From positions 20,663,039 to 20,727,038 of the forward strand of contig OX457037.1 of the NCBI GenBank assembly GCA_949752735.1: 64,000 nucleotides of DNA, in the 5' to 3' direction. This document shows, one piece after another, positions 22,740-33,310 of the stretch. The notes under the pieces are model-generated. The model was not told the origin of the DNA and made no database searches. It saw only the letters and a list, made by a program, of their open reading frames with translations. The DNA comes from Lumbricus terrestris (lineage: Eukaryota > Annelida > Clitellata > Crassiclitellata > Lumbricidae). The translations under genes were made by a program, and so were the position numbers. Every line of letters begins with the position of its first letter. Within the stretch, counting starts at the first letter, position 1.

Positions 22740-24220
22740 AACATTATGCCCGCTCCAGAATTTTCAATAGAGTGTGCGATTTTGCATGAAGAGAAGATAG
22801 GTCAAGAGCTCCTGTAGCTGACCTTCATATGAAGGAATTAATTTTAGCCATAAGCCTTCTGCATGTTCTTGTGATTGATCGAATTCACCATATATATTCC
22901 AATGTTTCAGAGATTTAATGCTGCTTGGCAAGGTGTGACACTTGACAACATCTGAGGACTGGAAGTCACATCCAGTACTGAAGCCCTCCATGCAAGAGTA
23001 GTCAGCTTTCTCAAGTACTCTGCTGAAATAAAGTCAGTTTTAGAAAAATTACCAAGAACTCATTGAGATATCAATGGTTGACATAGTAAGTCACCTTCAA
23101 TAAGAAACTGGAGAGTCCAATAAACAATGCACATTGGATGGTACTGCGCGCCATCAAAATATACCTTTTAGTGATCAACATGATGTAATCAATCTAAGTA
23201 CGAAGGAAGAAACTCAGATTCATCAGCTTATGTAATTTGGTGGCCTTCGTCACACAAGGGCATGGACAAAAGACTCATCTTGCTGTTGTTGCTCCAGAAC
23301 AAGATCTTTCAATATGGTCAGATATAGAAAATGCCAGTCAGTTGCCCAGGAGATCAGCCTTGCTTCCATGAAGGTCCTAGAAAACCACCAGTAGTACCTT
23401 TCAGGTGAGGTTGTAGGTCTGGTTATGTGGCAATTTCCCTATATATGATTTAGAGACAAGGTGAAATATTCCACAGAATGACTCTGAAACCTGGTAAAAG
23501 GATGGTGAGGCCTAGTGCTATTGCACTGAAAAAAGAGATTGCATGGGTGACTTTGCATCTCGGCAAATGAGGACACTACCATAATGCCTGAAGATTGGTA
23601 ATTCTTTTTTACACTTCCACCAGAAAAATAGATCGAGAAAGAGGATTATAAATAAGGTAGATACTGAATTCAACACTGGTCAGAGAGTGGTGAAAAACAT
23701 ACCTTTGAGATGTGAGAAGTTGTTCGAGGAATTCAATCGACTCATCACTGATGATGAAGAAAGCCAAGTGGTCGAGGGAAGTAGGAAAGCTGTCCCCACT
23801 CAATCAATAACGAAATCTGCTGTTGACACAGTGCCTCCTGCTTAGCCTTCTGGATTATAAAGACCTTATCGGATAGTGGAGTAAGAAAACGAGAACTATC
23901 GACATTCATGGACTAAACGATGTTTTTTGACAATTTTGAGCATTTCCAATTTTTCAAACGAACTGAAATTTTACATTTAATGCTGACCATTGTGACCAAT
24001 TGCTTAAGTATCACACATATTGTCATATTACAGCAATATTTGATTTATATTGATATAAAATACGATTGTATAGGAATGTATGCTCAACACATTATTTTGT
24101 ACAGTCGACGTCTATACATTGGTCCATGCAAAGTAACACAGTCGTTGAGCACCGTCTTCCAGATGGAATAGGAAGCTGAAATTTTGTCTCAATCATACTA
24201 TTGATAGGTCTAACAAACTG
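22740..24220. other. decayed coding-like region
   Basis: Fragments such as VVKNIPLRCEKLFEEFNRL (about 23685-23760, plus) and a 64-codon minus frame look like broken transposon coding sequence, but I cannot name it. Confidence 0.25.
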
Positions 24221-24224
24221 AGAG

Positions 24225-24440
24225 GTTGTCTTGGTTTCTGGCTTGAACTTAATTTTTTACCATGTATCTGTGAACCACACTAAGGGGCGCAAGCTCCCAC
24301 GGAGCAACCTTGGGCAAGTTGCTTACCCATCATTGTCTGTGGGGAAGACAACGGAAAACCACCTCACTCATCTCATTCCCAGGGGCGTAAAGCCAATGAA
24401 CCTGCCTTCGGGCAGAGCACCATCATCATCATCATCATCA
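24225..24440 (+). mobile_element. LINE/SINE 3' end with (ATC)n tail
   Basis: It contains ACCTTGGGCAAGTTGC, a word shared with the tRNA-SINEs at 37.5 and 44.8 kb. It ends GAACCTGCCTTCGGGCAGAG, CACCATCATCATC. The GGGCAGAGCAC word is also the 3' end of the APE-type LINEs at 26.5 and 32.7 kb, so this is the tail of that LINE family or a SINE using it. Confidence 0.55.
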
Positions 24441-24755
24441 CATGAGTCACGGCAATGAAAGAGGGTCTGTCGGGTTACCGGAAACACAACATTATTTTTT
24501 TGCCTAATCAATGTAAAAAACACGAAAAACTATATAACTATATAAACGCTATATTTTGAATCCCATTTTTAGGGGTCGGATTTTGGATATGTTATTCAGC
24601 ACCAAATTCTGAGCAGGAAACCGTTTAGAAAGTTTGGGTGCCAATTTTGCCCAGGTGAAACTGTAAATTGCCTGGACTATACCTGAGTTCTGATGAGCAC
24701 TCTGATTGGTGATTAAAATTTCAATTAGTATTGCTGCCGAGGTACTTATTCAATG

Positions 24756-25034
24756 TCAATGTGACCTTGAAGGTTCCACGGCACTCTCCTTTATTCGTGC
24801 GAAGAACGAGTTGCGATGCTCTTCAACAACTTGTGATGGAAATTGTTTGTCTTCTTCATTCCTTGTACTTGAGTCATTGGTATGATGAATAAGGGTGACA
24901 CCTCGCTCAGCCAGATCACTGATAACTTTAATGGATCTGCATCTTGTCGAGCTCTTCATGCAGTCTTCATGGTTTATCCGACTACTTGGATTGTGCTCCA
25001 TAAGTGCATCCAGTAGTTTCAAGATGCAGAGCAA
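24756..25034 (-). pseudogene. remnant of the unnamed protein family seen at 35-37 kb
   Basis: The minus-strand frame contains IKVISDLAERGVTLIHHTND, which lines up with VKVVNDLSERAVKLIQDFS of the 36584-37384 pseudogene. Both continue into a Q.....VE..R segment. It is therefore a diverged third copy of the C-terminal part of that family. No function is known to me. Confidence 0.6.
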
Positions 25035-25779
25035 ACCACGAGTTGATTATTTGTCACGAAATGATGTCGGCCTAGTCTTTTTGTGAATGGTTGGGAGAAG
25101 AGTTGTGGTATGTTGGGATTTCCTCAGAGTCTTCTTTGTCCATTAGAGTCCCTAAGATCAACTTCTTCTAATGCTGCGCCATTGTGAAAGAAACTCAAGC
25201 CTAACAACAGCTTGAATAAATACCAGAGATTACGACAAAAGGATCTGACTGCGGCATCAGCAATGACCTTCTGTGGATAATAAAGAGAAATAGCACAGCA
25301 GGACTAGATTGTTTCCAGAAGCATGGGGGTTTGAAACCAATGGTGGCTATGTAGAACATTCTAGATGCATGTCCCAAACAGACTAATAATCTTCAGATGT
25401 TCCCAGACATGTTCATCATAAGATAATCAACATGATGACTCCAAACGTTGCTGTAGCCTAGAAGATACTCGTATTGAAAAATCAACGTCCTCTAGCAGTA
25501 AATAACTCTCGTCATCCATTTAGACTACTGCTATGAAGGGGTTTGCAGCCAATGTTAGCTTCTTTAAGCCTTGCCGATCTGCAGTTTCCAAACATGCTCA
25601 GTCACCTCAGTTGGAACTTTCGTCAAAGGTTTGGTTTTGTCGAAAATGAGCTACTGCACGGTAGTCTGAGTGATACTGTCTCTGAGGCCAGTTTTTCACG
25701 CTTATGATGATGAAACAGTATGCTACTCCGAGAAGTTCTCTGTGAGAACGACTCGGCAAGATGGGGCTTGGAACCTTTG

Positions 25780-25940
25780 AAGCTCTCCTCTGTCACCTAG
25801 CTTGTGATACTACCGCTGCTGAACGAGTATTAATAACTCTACTATAATTCGGAATCGCCTTTCCAATATTAAATGCAGACATCTAGATAATGTCCCATTA
25901 ATGTTGTATAATTATGTTAATAATAGTTATGCATGGCATT
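25780..25940 (+). pseudogene. possible hAT-type C-terminal (dimerisation) remnant
   Basis: The plus strand reads CDTTAAERV, then IIRNRLSNIKCRHLDNVPLM after a frameshift. This has the shape of the (S/T)xxAERVFS...NRL..I....LD.L ending of hAT-like transposases. The match is short. Confidence 0.4.
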
Positions 25941-26439
25941 GCTGGAAACAAGTTGACCAATGAACATGCACAGCATGTTCAAATGGTGAAGATAAAAACA
26001 TAATTTTATGCTGATGCGACAGGTTCAGCAGGAAAGGAGAGAAATATTATCGTTGTTTGGAACACAAGCATTTACATGAAACTTTGCAACTGTATAATAC
26101 ATAATTGTTTAGTGTAGGAGATAGGCCTACTGTACAACATAATATATAATAGGCCTAATTTATGTAAGACTATGTGTAGTGTGTACAGTAGTGCATTGAT
26201 GACTTAGATTGTAAGTAACAAAAGATCATAACATTGGATACATCATCTTTCACAGAAATTGCCTTGTTTGTCAATTACCGCTAAAATGCTCATAAATATA
26301 AATAATTAGTAATCACTGATGATAGGAACAGTGTAGAATTTACTTGTCAGCTATGCCTAAGTAAAAATCATTATGTATTTCTGTCAAATAACCATAATCT
26401 CAAAAATTTGAAGTATATAGTACTTATATATGGATGCTG

Positions 26440-26545
26440 ACAGAGGATGGATACAGTGGACTGAAGAAGGAAGCACAGAACAGAGAAAAATGGCGTCATT
26501 GGACATACGAACCTGCCTGAGGGCAGAGAACGTGAAGAAGTACTT
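26440..26545 (+). mobile_element. APE-type LINE, extreme 3' end
   Basis: The translation ends in [11 protein letters not shown], then GAACCTGCCTGAGGGCAGAG, the 3' end seen in the related copies at 20.7 and 32.7 kb. Confidence 0.65.
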
Positions 26546-26619
26546 ATAAGGCAAAAAAAAAATAATGTTGTGTTTCGGGTAACCCGACCGACCCTCTTTT
26601 ATTGCCGCGACTCAAATAA

Positions 26620-27770
26620 TTTTGTAAAAAAATTTTATTTAAAAAAAAATGTTAAGAACAAAAAAAATTTTAAGAACAAAAAATTTTTCTCAAAATTTTT
26701 TTGGGACATAATACGGTGACATTGCCTTCCGTATAGAGTTGGATCTTAGGCAAAAAATGTTGTGTTCCCGGTAACCCAACCGACTCACTTTTATTGCAGC
26801 GACTCGGAAAATTTTGCGTAAATTTTTTATTTACATTGACATTGCCTTAGAGTTTCACGCCTGCCTAACTACTTCCTGGCTGCCAGTCTTGAGAAACCTC
26901 GAGCCTTATCATTCTCACTTGAGTCACCTCTAACGGTGACTAGGAAAAATAAATCTAGCAACCTCTAGGTGTAACTAGTCACTGGCTCGATCAGTCTGGA
27001 ACGACCCCTAGCAGTGATGTTCTGTTCGCACTCATCTTCCCCTTCCCTTCCCACTTTATCTTACCAGAAAGGATGTCAACAAAATGAAATTAATAGAATT
27101 GTTTTCTAGAGCAATTTTAGGTACAGGGAAATAGGCAGTTTATACTTGCTTAGAACACGTACTTTGTTGCAGCGTGTACCTATATGCAAAGAAAGAGTAT
27201 TTCGGTATAATTTTTCGTATAGTCACTGTATAAAAATATTTTACCAAAATAAAAATATTTTTGGACCTACCTACCCAATTTTTTTAGCTCTGTTACCGGA
27301 AACACAGCATTATATTTTTTTTGGCCTAATCGAAATTGGGACAATAATTTGGAAAATCATATTTAAACTTCAACGACGTTGTGCAAGTCCTAAATATTGC
27401 TCAATTCTGATAATTTTAGGATTACAAGGGTTTTAGTGGCACGGAATGGTGGGTTGGAGAAATATGACATCTTAAGTTGAAAATTTTCTATTAGAGACAC
27501 AACCACCCTAATATAATTATACATATATAAAAATACATAAATATTATATATACATATATATATATAATATATAGTTGAATCTTCACTGTTTAAGGTTGCA
27601 CTAAAAGACCAGTGTCCAGAAATCTTTGGTTTGTTCAGCAGCTCAATTGAACTTTTTACCTTTCACTACGTTGAGGAACATTAGATAAAATCTCAGTTGT
27701 TAAAAATGAGTAGCCTGGTAGGCCATATGAGTTTAAAAGATAGCAATCTGAATAACACTGAAACATTTAC
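26620..27770. other. no gene seen; two partial repeat blocks
   Basis: Copies of the GTTACCGGAAACACA/GGGTAACC block lie near 26745-26830 and 27285-27330, and an AT microsatellite near 27530-27575. No exon is recognised. The region is intronic if the IgSF model holds. Confidence 0.4.
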
Positions 27771-28049
27771 CTAGTCCTAGCAGAACCACCTCTGCAACAT
27801 GAGTAGCCTCGACTGATCCAAACGAATTGCCTTCCAAAGAAGTGAATAATGGGTATAAATGACCTTTGACAGGTTCATCGACAGAGTACAACCGACCCTT
27901 CATCTTTTCCGCACCAGTTTCGCCTTCCAAGAGCGTATTGTTACACCAGTCTGGGAGACAAGTTTCTTCGGATGACCAGTCAAACCAATCTTTATCATCA
28001 CTTATTGGAGCAGGATTCAGTGGACACGAAGGTTCTGCAAGACTGAACC
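27771..28049 (-). CDS. IgSF gene, Ig-like exon lacking the F-strand cysteine
   Basis: The exon lies between an acceptor (GCGAATTTGTGTTTTAG) and a donor (GTAAATG). It is 279 nt long with phase 1 on both sides, so it joins in frame to the exons at 42 kb and 11 kb. The C-terminal half (GHLYPLFTSLEGNSFG, then SVEATHVAEVVL) has the spacing of an Ig F-G hairpin (Y-x-C-x-A-x-N-x-x-G), but the Cys position holds Leu. The N-terminal half has three cysteines (EPSCP, ETCLP, DWCNN) in place of the normal B strand. It may be a diverged Ig domain with alternative disulphides. Confidence 0.65.
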
Positions 28050-28375
28050 CTAAAACACAAATTCGCACGTGAGCACACAATTACCTAGTGATACCCAGAA
28101 CCTTCTATTACTGTTGTTCAGAGAATGATTCAGGCTACAGTCCAAGTTGCAACTCCCGTTACCGAAGAGAAGGCAGAGCAGCTGTTACGACGAGTTTCAT
28201 CGAGGGCGAAAAAAATTGAGAATAGCATACTCGTCCAGCTAAACAAATAAACTTATTACTTAACTTGCACGTGTGGAAACTGAATTTCATACCTTCTGGA
28301 AAAGGCCAATTATCATTTTAGTCCAGAGCGTCAATAGAACAAAGGTGACAGACAAACCCGGCACTAGTAAGTGAA
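28050..28375. other. intron; no exon accepted
   Basis: A hydrophobic minus-strand frame ends at a GTATGA donor-like site near 28290, but its phase does not fit the next exon (see rejected items). Confidence 0.4.
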
Positions 28376-28379
28376 TTTG

Positions 28380-29345
28380 ACAGGCACACATCGTTGCTAA
28401 TCGTAATCGTAAACTCCAAATTTCTAAAGCGCCACTCGAAAGCCAAGCGCAGGGCACCAGCTTATTCACGAGCGCTGCGTTAGAATGGTTGTCCGTGAGA
28501 GTAGTCCGTGGTGGTCCGGGTCGAGTTACCATAGGATCAAGATCAAATGCGTTGAGTTAGAAGGGTTGTCCGTGAGAGAAGTCCGTGGTGGTCCGGGTCG
28601 AGTTGCCATAGGATCAGAGGGGCGGAAAATCTACTAAGGCGGGTGTCGTCTGGGCCTGGAATTGGAGGGTGGAGGATCAGATGAGATAGGGTAAGAGTTC
28701 GCGAAAAGGAGTGTCTTAAGTTTCGAATGAAAAGCCCGGGGTGTGATAGATAGAGGAGCCTGAGGAAGGTTGTGGTGTGTGATTAGTAACGATGGTGGAG
28801 GGACTGAAAAGGATCGGAATTCAGGAGGCAGATCATTCCAAAGGTGGGGTGCTGAGATTGATATGGCTCGGTTGGAGAACTTGAGATGACTTGTGACCGG
28901 CGGTCGAGAAAGTGTAAGGCAGGCGGATGATCGGGTAGAACGGGTGGCTGGATGGTGAACACTGAACAGTTCGCGAAGATAACTGGGCTGAGAGCATTGT
29001 AAAGAGTTGTAAGTTAAGGAGAGAACTTTGAAGTGGATTCACTCTGGGATTTTCAGCCAGTGAAGTGACTTGAGGACAGGGGTGATGCGATGATGTCTGG
29101 GTGTTCTGGTGACGGCTCTAGCTAGAGAATTTTGAATGAGTTGGAGGCGCTTAAGTTGTGTGGAATCAAGGTTTAAGAACAGGGAGTTGCAGTAGTCAAG
29201 CTTTGAGTGGACGATGGACGTAGCAATGGTGGAAGCAGTTTTGAAATCAAGCATAGGTCGGATGCGGCGGAGGTCCCGGATGTGCATGAAACAGGAGCGC
29301 GATAGGTTAGAGATGTGGTTAGAGAAGGAGAGATGCGAGTCAAAC
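28380..29345 (-). mobile_element. CR1-like LINE 3' half, minus strand
   Basis: The frame 29039-29347 reads MFDSHLSFSNHISNLSRSC, MHIRDLRRIRPMLDFKTAS, HSKLDYCNSLFLNLDSTQLK and HHRITPVLKSLHWLKIPE, then frameshifts. It is the same family as 20758-21700 and 57400-58980. The 3' UTR and a (GATTAC)-like tail end near 28380, next to a direct duplication of about 70 bp (28487-28552 and 28556-28618, GTTGTCCGTGAGAG words). It lies in an intron of the IgSF gene in the same orientation. Confidence 0.88.
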
Positions 29346-29689
29346 ATTGCAGTACGTAGGCCTACTTCTCAACCCCAACGGTGGAACTAACATGGTATCC
29401 ATGCCAGCTGACCAATCAGAATGCAGGAATCCGTTTACCATTGCGCAAAAATCTCGGTAATAGAAGGCTCTGGTGATACCTCATACTGTAATACAATTAC
29501 CTATACCGCATGAGCACCAGTGAAACTGTTTCGTTTGCACTTGTGAGCACCAGAAGTGCTCCTCAATGAGCGTGAGTGGGACGCTACATTGTTCTGGAAC
29601 AGATTTATGAACTGAATGCATGCCATTTTGGCTTCTTATATGTTTAACGACATTGCCATATCAAAGATAAGTGTCGCCCTCCTCCTTTA

Positions 29690-30000
29690 TCCAGGATTGG
29701 GACTGGCACTGGCAGAGAACAACCAGAGAACAACCAGAACAACTCACTTCCGTATATTTCATCTGAATTGTCATGACAATTATGGCATGAACTTATATAT
29801 CCTGGAAATTCATGTTCTATTGGTCCAATCTAATACACCCATTCTTGTCCTTACTGAAAATTGGCTTTCTGATGAATTAGTATCGACCATCCCAGCTCCA
29901 GGGTTTAGCGTCATTAATAAATCTAGATATGCAAGTAGGGGTGGTGGTGGTGTTTTTTTTATATTCGAGCTAATATCCAATTTGAAGTCTTGGGGCAGAA
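29690..30000 (+). mobile_element. CR1-like LINE, endonuclease N-terminal part
   Basis: The frame reads LGLALAENNQ, FRIFHLNCHDNYGMNL, ILVLTENWLSDELVSTIPAPG and GGGGVFFIFELISNLKSWG, parallel to the first endonuclease motifs at 17345-17590. Homology stops at 30000 where a TIR-bounded composite begins. A further piece resumes at 32026. Confidence 0.82.
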
Positions 30001-30123
30001 TGGACGGGTGTACGACATTAACCCCTGGACAAAAACACCCCGGACAAAATCCCCCGGGACACAAACATCCCAGGACAAAACCCACAGGGTAGGACAACCC
30101 CCTGGTAGCTTATAAATTGGGTT

Positions 30124-30426
30124 TGGGTCCACTATTCCAAAGGTCCACTATTCTGAACCCTAAACCTAGCCCTAAACCTAACTATAACCCTAACTCACGC
30201 CAACCCTAACCATAACCCAAACCCACCCCAACCATAACCCTCCCCACCCTAACCCTAACCATAACCCTCAACCTAATCCTAACCCACCCTAACCGTAACA
30301 CACTGTAACCCTAACCACAAGGATAACGAACAAAATATAGCGGATATTCGGAATAGTGGACCTTTGGAATAGTGGACCCTCGGAATAGTGGACCTTTGGA
30401 ATAGTGGACCCTCGGAATAGTGGACC
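30124..30426. repeat. foldback with degenerate (CCCTAA)n loop
   Basis: GGTCCACTATTCC words on the left (30124-30160) face tandem GGAATAGTGGACC words of about 20-bp period on the right (30345-30426). The loop between is degenerate CCCTAA, the complement of the TTAGGG telomere repeat. An interstitial telomere-like stretch seems trapped in a foldback. Confidence 0.75.
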
Positions 30427-30564
30427 GTTACCATAAATTGCGTATAAGTATTAATCCCCCGAAAAAAGATCCTAAGAATATAAAAATCTGTCGGTCGTAG
30501 AAATATAGGATTAATTAAAAGAATTCTCGCTTAATAAAAAGTAGGATTGACATAAAATTATTTA

Positions 30565-30740
30565 TACTGTAGCCCCTAAATGGAAGCTGGATTTAAAGAT
30601 ATTTTTGCTCACATGGAAGCTGGAATAAAACGAATGAAATTTTGCCTAAATGGAAGCTGGATTGATGAAAACAATTATTGCTATATTTAAATAGAAGCTG
30701 AATGGATGAAACACTTCTGCTTTTGTCATAGGCTAAATCG
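30565..30740. repeat. ATCCAGCTTC minisatellite (complement orientation)
   Basis: Units AAATGGAAGCTGGATT recur at about 35-50 bp. This array is opposed to the one at 31345-31850, so the two form the arms of an inverted structure around the LINE fragment. Confidence 0.7.
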
Positions 30741-30774
30741 AGGGTTGGTTGGGGTTGTTGGGGGTCAATTCAAT

Positions 30775-31370
30775 TCAATTCAATAACCATGGGCAGTGGG
30801 CACAGTGCCCGTAGGAGTCCGATGCCCTCCTCATAATGTCTCTCCATTCTATTCTGTTCTGAGCTGCATGATATAAATTCTGCAAATCTGTTGTACACCA
30901 CTCTTCAATGTCGTCTGTCCATTCTTTATGCGGCCTGCCTCTTCTATTCTTGCCTTCCATAATACCAAATATCAGGGTCTTGATCTTCCTGTCATCTTTC
31001 ATTCGGCAAATGTGCCCGAACAATCCAAGTTTCCGCTTTATAACTTTCTGCATGAGGTTCTCGGTCATGTCCACTCTTTTATATACCTCCTCATTGGTTA
31101 CCTTCTGAGTCCATCCTATTCTCAGAATTTTCCTATAACATTTTCTTTCAAATGTTAACACTCTCCTTTGCGAATCTTTTGTTAGCACCCATGTCTCGCA
31201 CCCATACATCATAATGCTGAACACACATGTTTTTAAAACTCCCATCTTGGTTTTCATGCTGATTGCACTGCTCTTCCAAATTTTGTCCATTGCTTTCAAC
31301 ACCGCTGTTCCCTTGGCTATTCTTATCTTTATTTCACTTCCGCAATCCAGCTCCATTTTAAGCCAGAACA
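30775..31370 (-). mobile_element. APE-type LINE, C-terminal RT part, open frame
   Basis: A 201-codon minus-strand frame reads IRIAKGTAVLKAMDKIW, MYGCETWVLTKDSQRR, ILRIGWTQKVTNEEVYKR, KLGLFGHICRMKDDRKIK, NRRGRPHKEWTDDIEEW and QNRIEWRDIMRRA. This is the YGCETW/GHICRM/RGRP order of endonuclease-reverse-transcriptase LINEs. The piece is uninterrupted, ends in an (AATTC)n-like tail at 30769-30785, and is 5'-truncated into the minisatellite array. Confidence 0.88.
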
Positions 31371-31850
31371 TTTCAATCAATCCACTTCCAATTTAAGCAA
31401 GAACATCTTCATCAATCCAGTTCCAATTGATGCAAGGACATTTTCATAAATCCAGCCATTATTTAAGCAAGGATAATTTCATCAATCCATCTCTAATTTA
31501 GGCAAAAGTATTTAATCAATCCAGCTTCCATTTAAGCAAGAATATTTTTATCAAACCTGCTCCAATTTAAGCAAGAACATTTCCATCTATCCAGCCCCAA
31601 TTTAACAAGAGCATTTTCATCAATCCAGCTCCAGTTTAAGCAAGCATATCTTCATCAATCCTGCATGCAATTAAGCAAGAATATTTTCATCAATTCAACT
31701 TCCATTTAAACAAGAATATTTCCATCAATCCAGCTTCCATTTGAGCAAGAATATTTTCATCAAGCCAGCTACAATTTAAGTAAAAATGATTTTACATCAA
31801 TCCGACTTGTATTTAGCGAGAATTGTTTTCATCAATACAACTTGTGTAGG
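31345..31850. repeat. ATCCAGCTTC minisatellite array, ~14 units of 35 bp
   Basis: Successive units of 35 bp are read as ATTTTCATCAATCCAGCTTC plus CATTTAAGCAAGA with point changes. It is the clearest tandem version of this minisatellite in the window. Confidence 0.85.
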
Positions 31851-32023
31851 ACCAACAGAAGTGTGGTTTCAACACAGGACCGCCTTTCGTACGATTACCG
31901 CTTAAATACGCAATTTATGTTCTGACCGGTTTTTTTAAATACCGATTTTTTGCCTGCGTGGGATATGTCGGGGAGGAGTGTTGTCCGGATGTGTCCAGAG
32001 GGTTAATGTCCTACACCCGTCAC

Positions 32024-32080
32024 CTGCCCCCTTGGTCACTCGATCTATGATTTTCTTGAAGTTTTTGAACAGAAATGGCC
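32024..32080 (+). mobile_element. LINE endonuclease continuation after the insertion
   Basis: The bases read in frame as PLGHSIYDFLEVFE and align with the YRPPGNPICDFLEDFD segment at about 17680-17735. This shows that the 30002-32021 element interrupted a LINE. Confidence 0.65.
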
Positions 32081-32620
32081 TCGATCAGGGTCGACGTTCT
32101 GCAAACAACGTCGAGAATGCCGACCTAGCCTACCAATCATTGCCTAACTGTGTCTTCGACGGTCGAGTAACTTCGACCATGGCTGGTGGAGACTACGCTC
32201 GACCCGATCTTCAACCTGGACCAGTGGCGACTGCAGCGGTCGACTGGATGCAATCGAGTGCTCGCTTTGATCATCCATGCATGTTGTGGATGCCTGCTCC
32301 GAACTACACTTCGAGCGCATTCTACAGTTCGCGACAACCGTGCTTGGTTCGACCCGACCCGACCAAACGACGTCGTCTTTTCTCGATAGCCAACTGTCAT
32401 GGAGTCAGCGAGAATGAACTCATGTGTCGGTGCTCAGAACTTTGGATTTAGCCGTGATGCCTCATTGTCAAGCGCTGCTAAAGCCGACAAATCGGGGAAA
32501 AGTTGAAACCTCTGGCGACGAGAAGCCGATGAAGTCCGCGGTTTAAACGAAAGTACTTCCGCCTACGAACGTTGCCGTCGGACAAAGTAGTCGTTCCGAT
32601 GACAACCGTTGTAACACAGA
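32080..32620. other. CpG-dense segment rich in GTCGA words
   Basis: This stretch has a markedly higher CpG density than its AT-rich surroundings, with many TCGAC/GTCGA words. A 157-codon plus-strand frame (31978-32451) overlaps it but begins inside the LINE and has no recognisable domain. A CpG island, a young GC-rich repeat or an exon all remain possible. Confidence 0.4.
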
Positions 32621-32699
32621 CAACAGGTGACATGAGTCACCAATGACTAGACATGCTAATTTCTACCGCAGTGAATTTGCGCATTTAAAAAATAAAACA

Positions 32700-33310
32700 A
32701 CTCCAACTCATCATCTTCTTCTTTAGTGCTCTGCCCTCAGCTAGGTCCAAGATTCTGACAACACCATTGTTGTCTATTCTGTACTTTTCCCTTTGTTTCT
32801 ATATATCTCTGCCCCTTATCTCCGTCCATCAACCAATCCATCATCATCATTCTTAGTCGTCCTGGTGCTTTGTTTCCATCCGATCTTCCCTCAAGTACAA
32901 TCCTCAAGAGCGAGTCTCCCCAACATTTCACCAAGCTAGTTGAGCTGCCTCCTCGTACTTTATCAATCAGTGATCTTTCTTCTTGCACCAGTTGCAGCAC
33001 CTTCTCGTTGGTTTTGTAGTCCATCCAAATAATCTTGGCCATTCTTCTCTATAGCCACATTTCAAATGCCTCAAGTCTTTTCACTTCTGTATTTCTTATA
33101 GTCCATTGTCTGTTCCATAAAGTGTGCACTTTATTATCCAACTCATCTTCTTTAGACAATTTGTGCGTGAATGCCGACCGCACTCTATTTTCCACTGTTT
33201 TTACTACTCCTGGGCATGTCCTCCATGATTTACTCCAGGGCTCCAGTTCATGAATCACAACACTCTTTGCGTCTACGTTCACACAACCTACTATTTCCAC
33301 ATTTTTACTT
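32700..33310 (-). mobile_element. APE-type LINE, C-terminal part, minus strand
   Basis: The frames read VHTLWNRQWTIRNTEVKRLE, AFEMWL, MAKIIWMDYKTNEKVLQLVQ and GRLRMMMMDWLMDGDKGQRY, ending in VQNRQQWCC. The family 3' end GAGGGCAGAGCAC and a (GATGA)n tail follow near 32705. One frameshift near 33045 breaks the ORF. Confidence 0.82.

Larger units (their letters stand above)
24443..26615. mobile_element. inverted-repeat-bounded element, decayed
   Basis: The left block (GAGTCACGGCAATGAAAGAG, GGTCTGTCGGGTTACCGG, AAACACAACATTATT) is repeated in complement at 26548-26615 (GTTTCGGGTAACCCGACCGA, TATTGCCGCGACTC). The arms are about 65 bp. Two more partial copies of the same block lie at 26745-26830 and 27285-27330. 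The interior holds coding remnants on both strands. Whether the block is the true terminus is unproven, since similarity continues beyond GACTC in the right copies. Confidence 0.5.
30002..32021. mobile_element. composite TIR element inserted in a LINE
   Basis: The left end GGACGGGTGTACGACATTAA, then CCCCTGGACA, is inverted at the right end (TGTCCAGAGGGTTAATGTCC, then TACACCCGT). LINE endonuclease text lies outside both ends, with about 110 bp of LINE missing. Inside, in order, are GGACAAAA-CCCC short repeats and a foldback with telomere-like loop. These are followed by inverted ACATAAATTGCGTAT arms (about 30432 and 31900) with minisatellite arrays and a LINE fragment. Confidence 0.7.

Noticed and set aside
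28287..28532. Minus-strand frame with a hydrophobic segment (HLLVPGLSVTFVLLTLW) ending at a GTATGA donor, resembling a second signal-peptide exon
   Set aside because: The exon would end in phase 0, while the following Ig-like exon (from 28049) needs phase 1; the upstream half of the frame is the 3' UTR of a CR1-like LINE.
30130..30330. A true chromosome end
   Set aside because: The CCCTAA text is degenerate, short and enclosed by inverted repeats with normal sequence on both sides.
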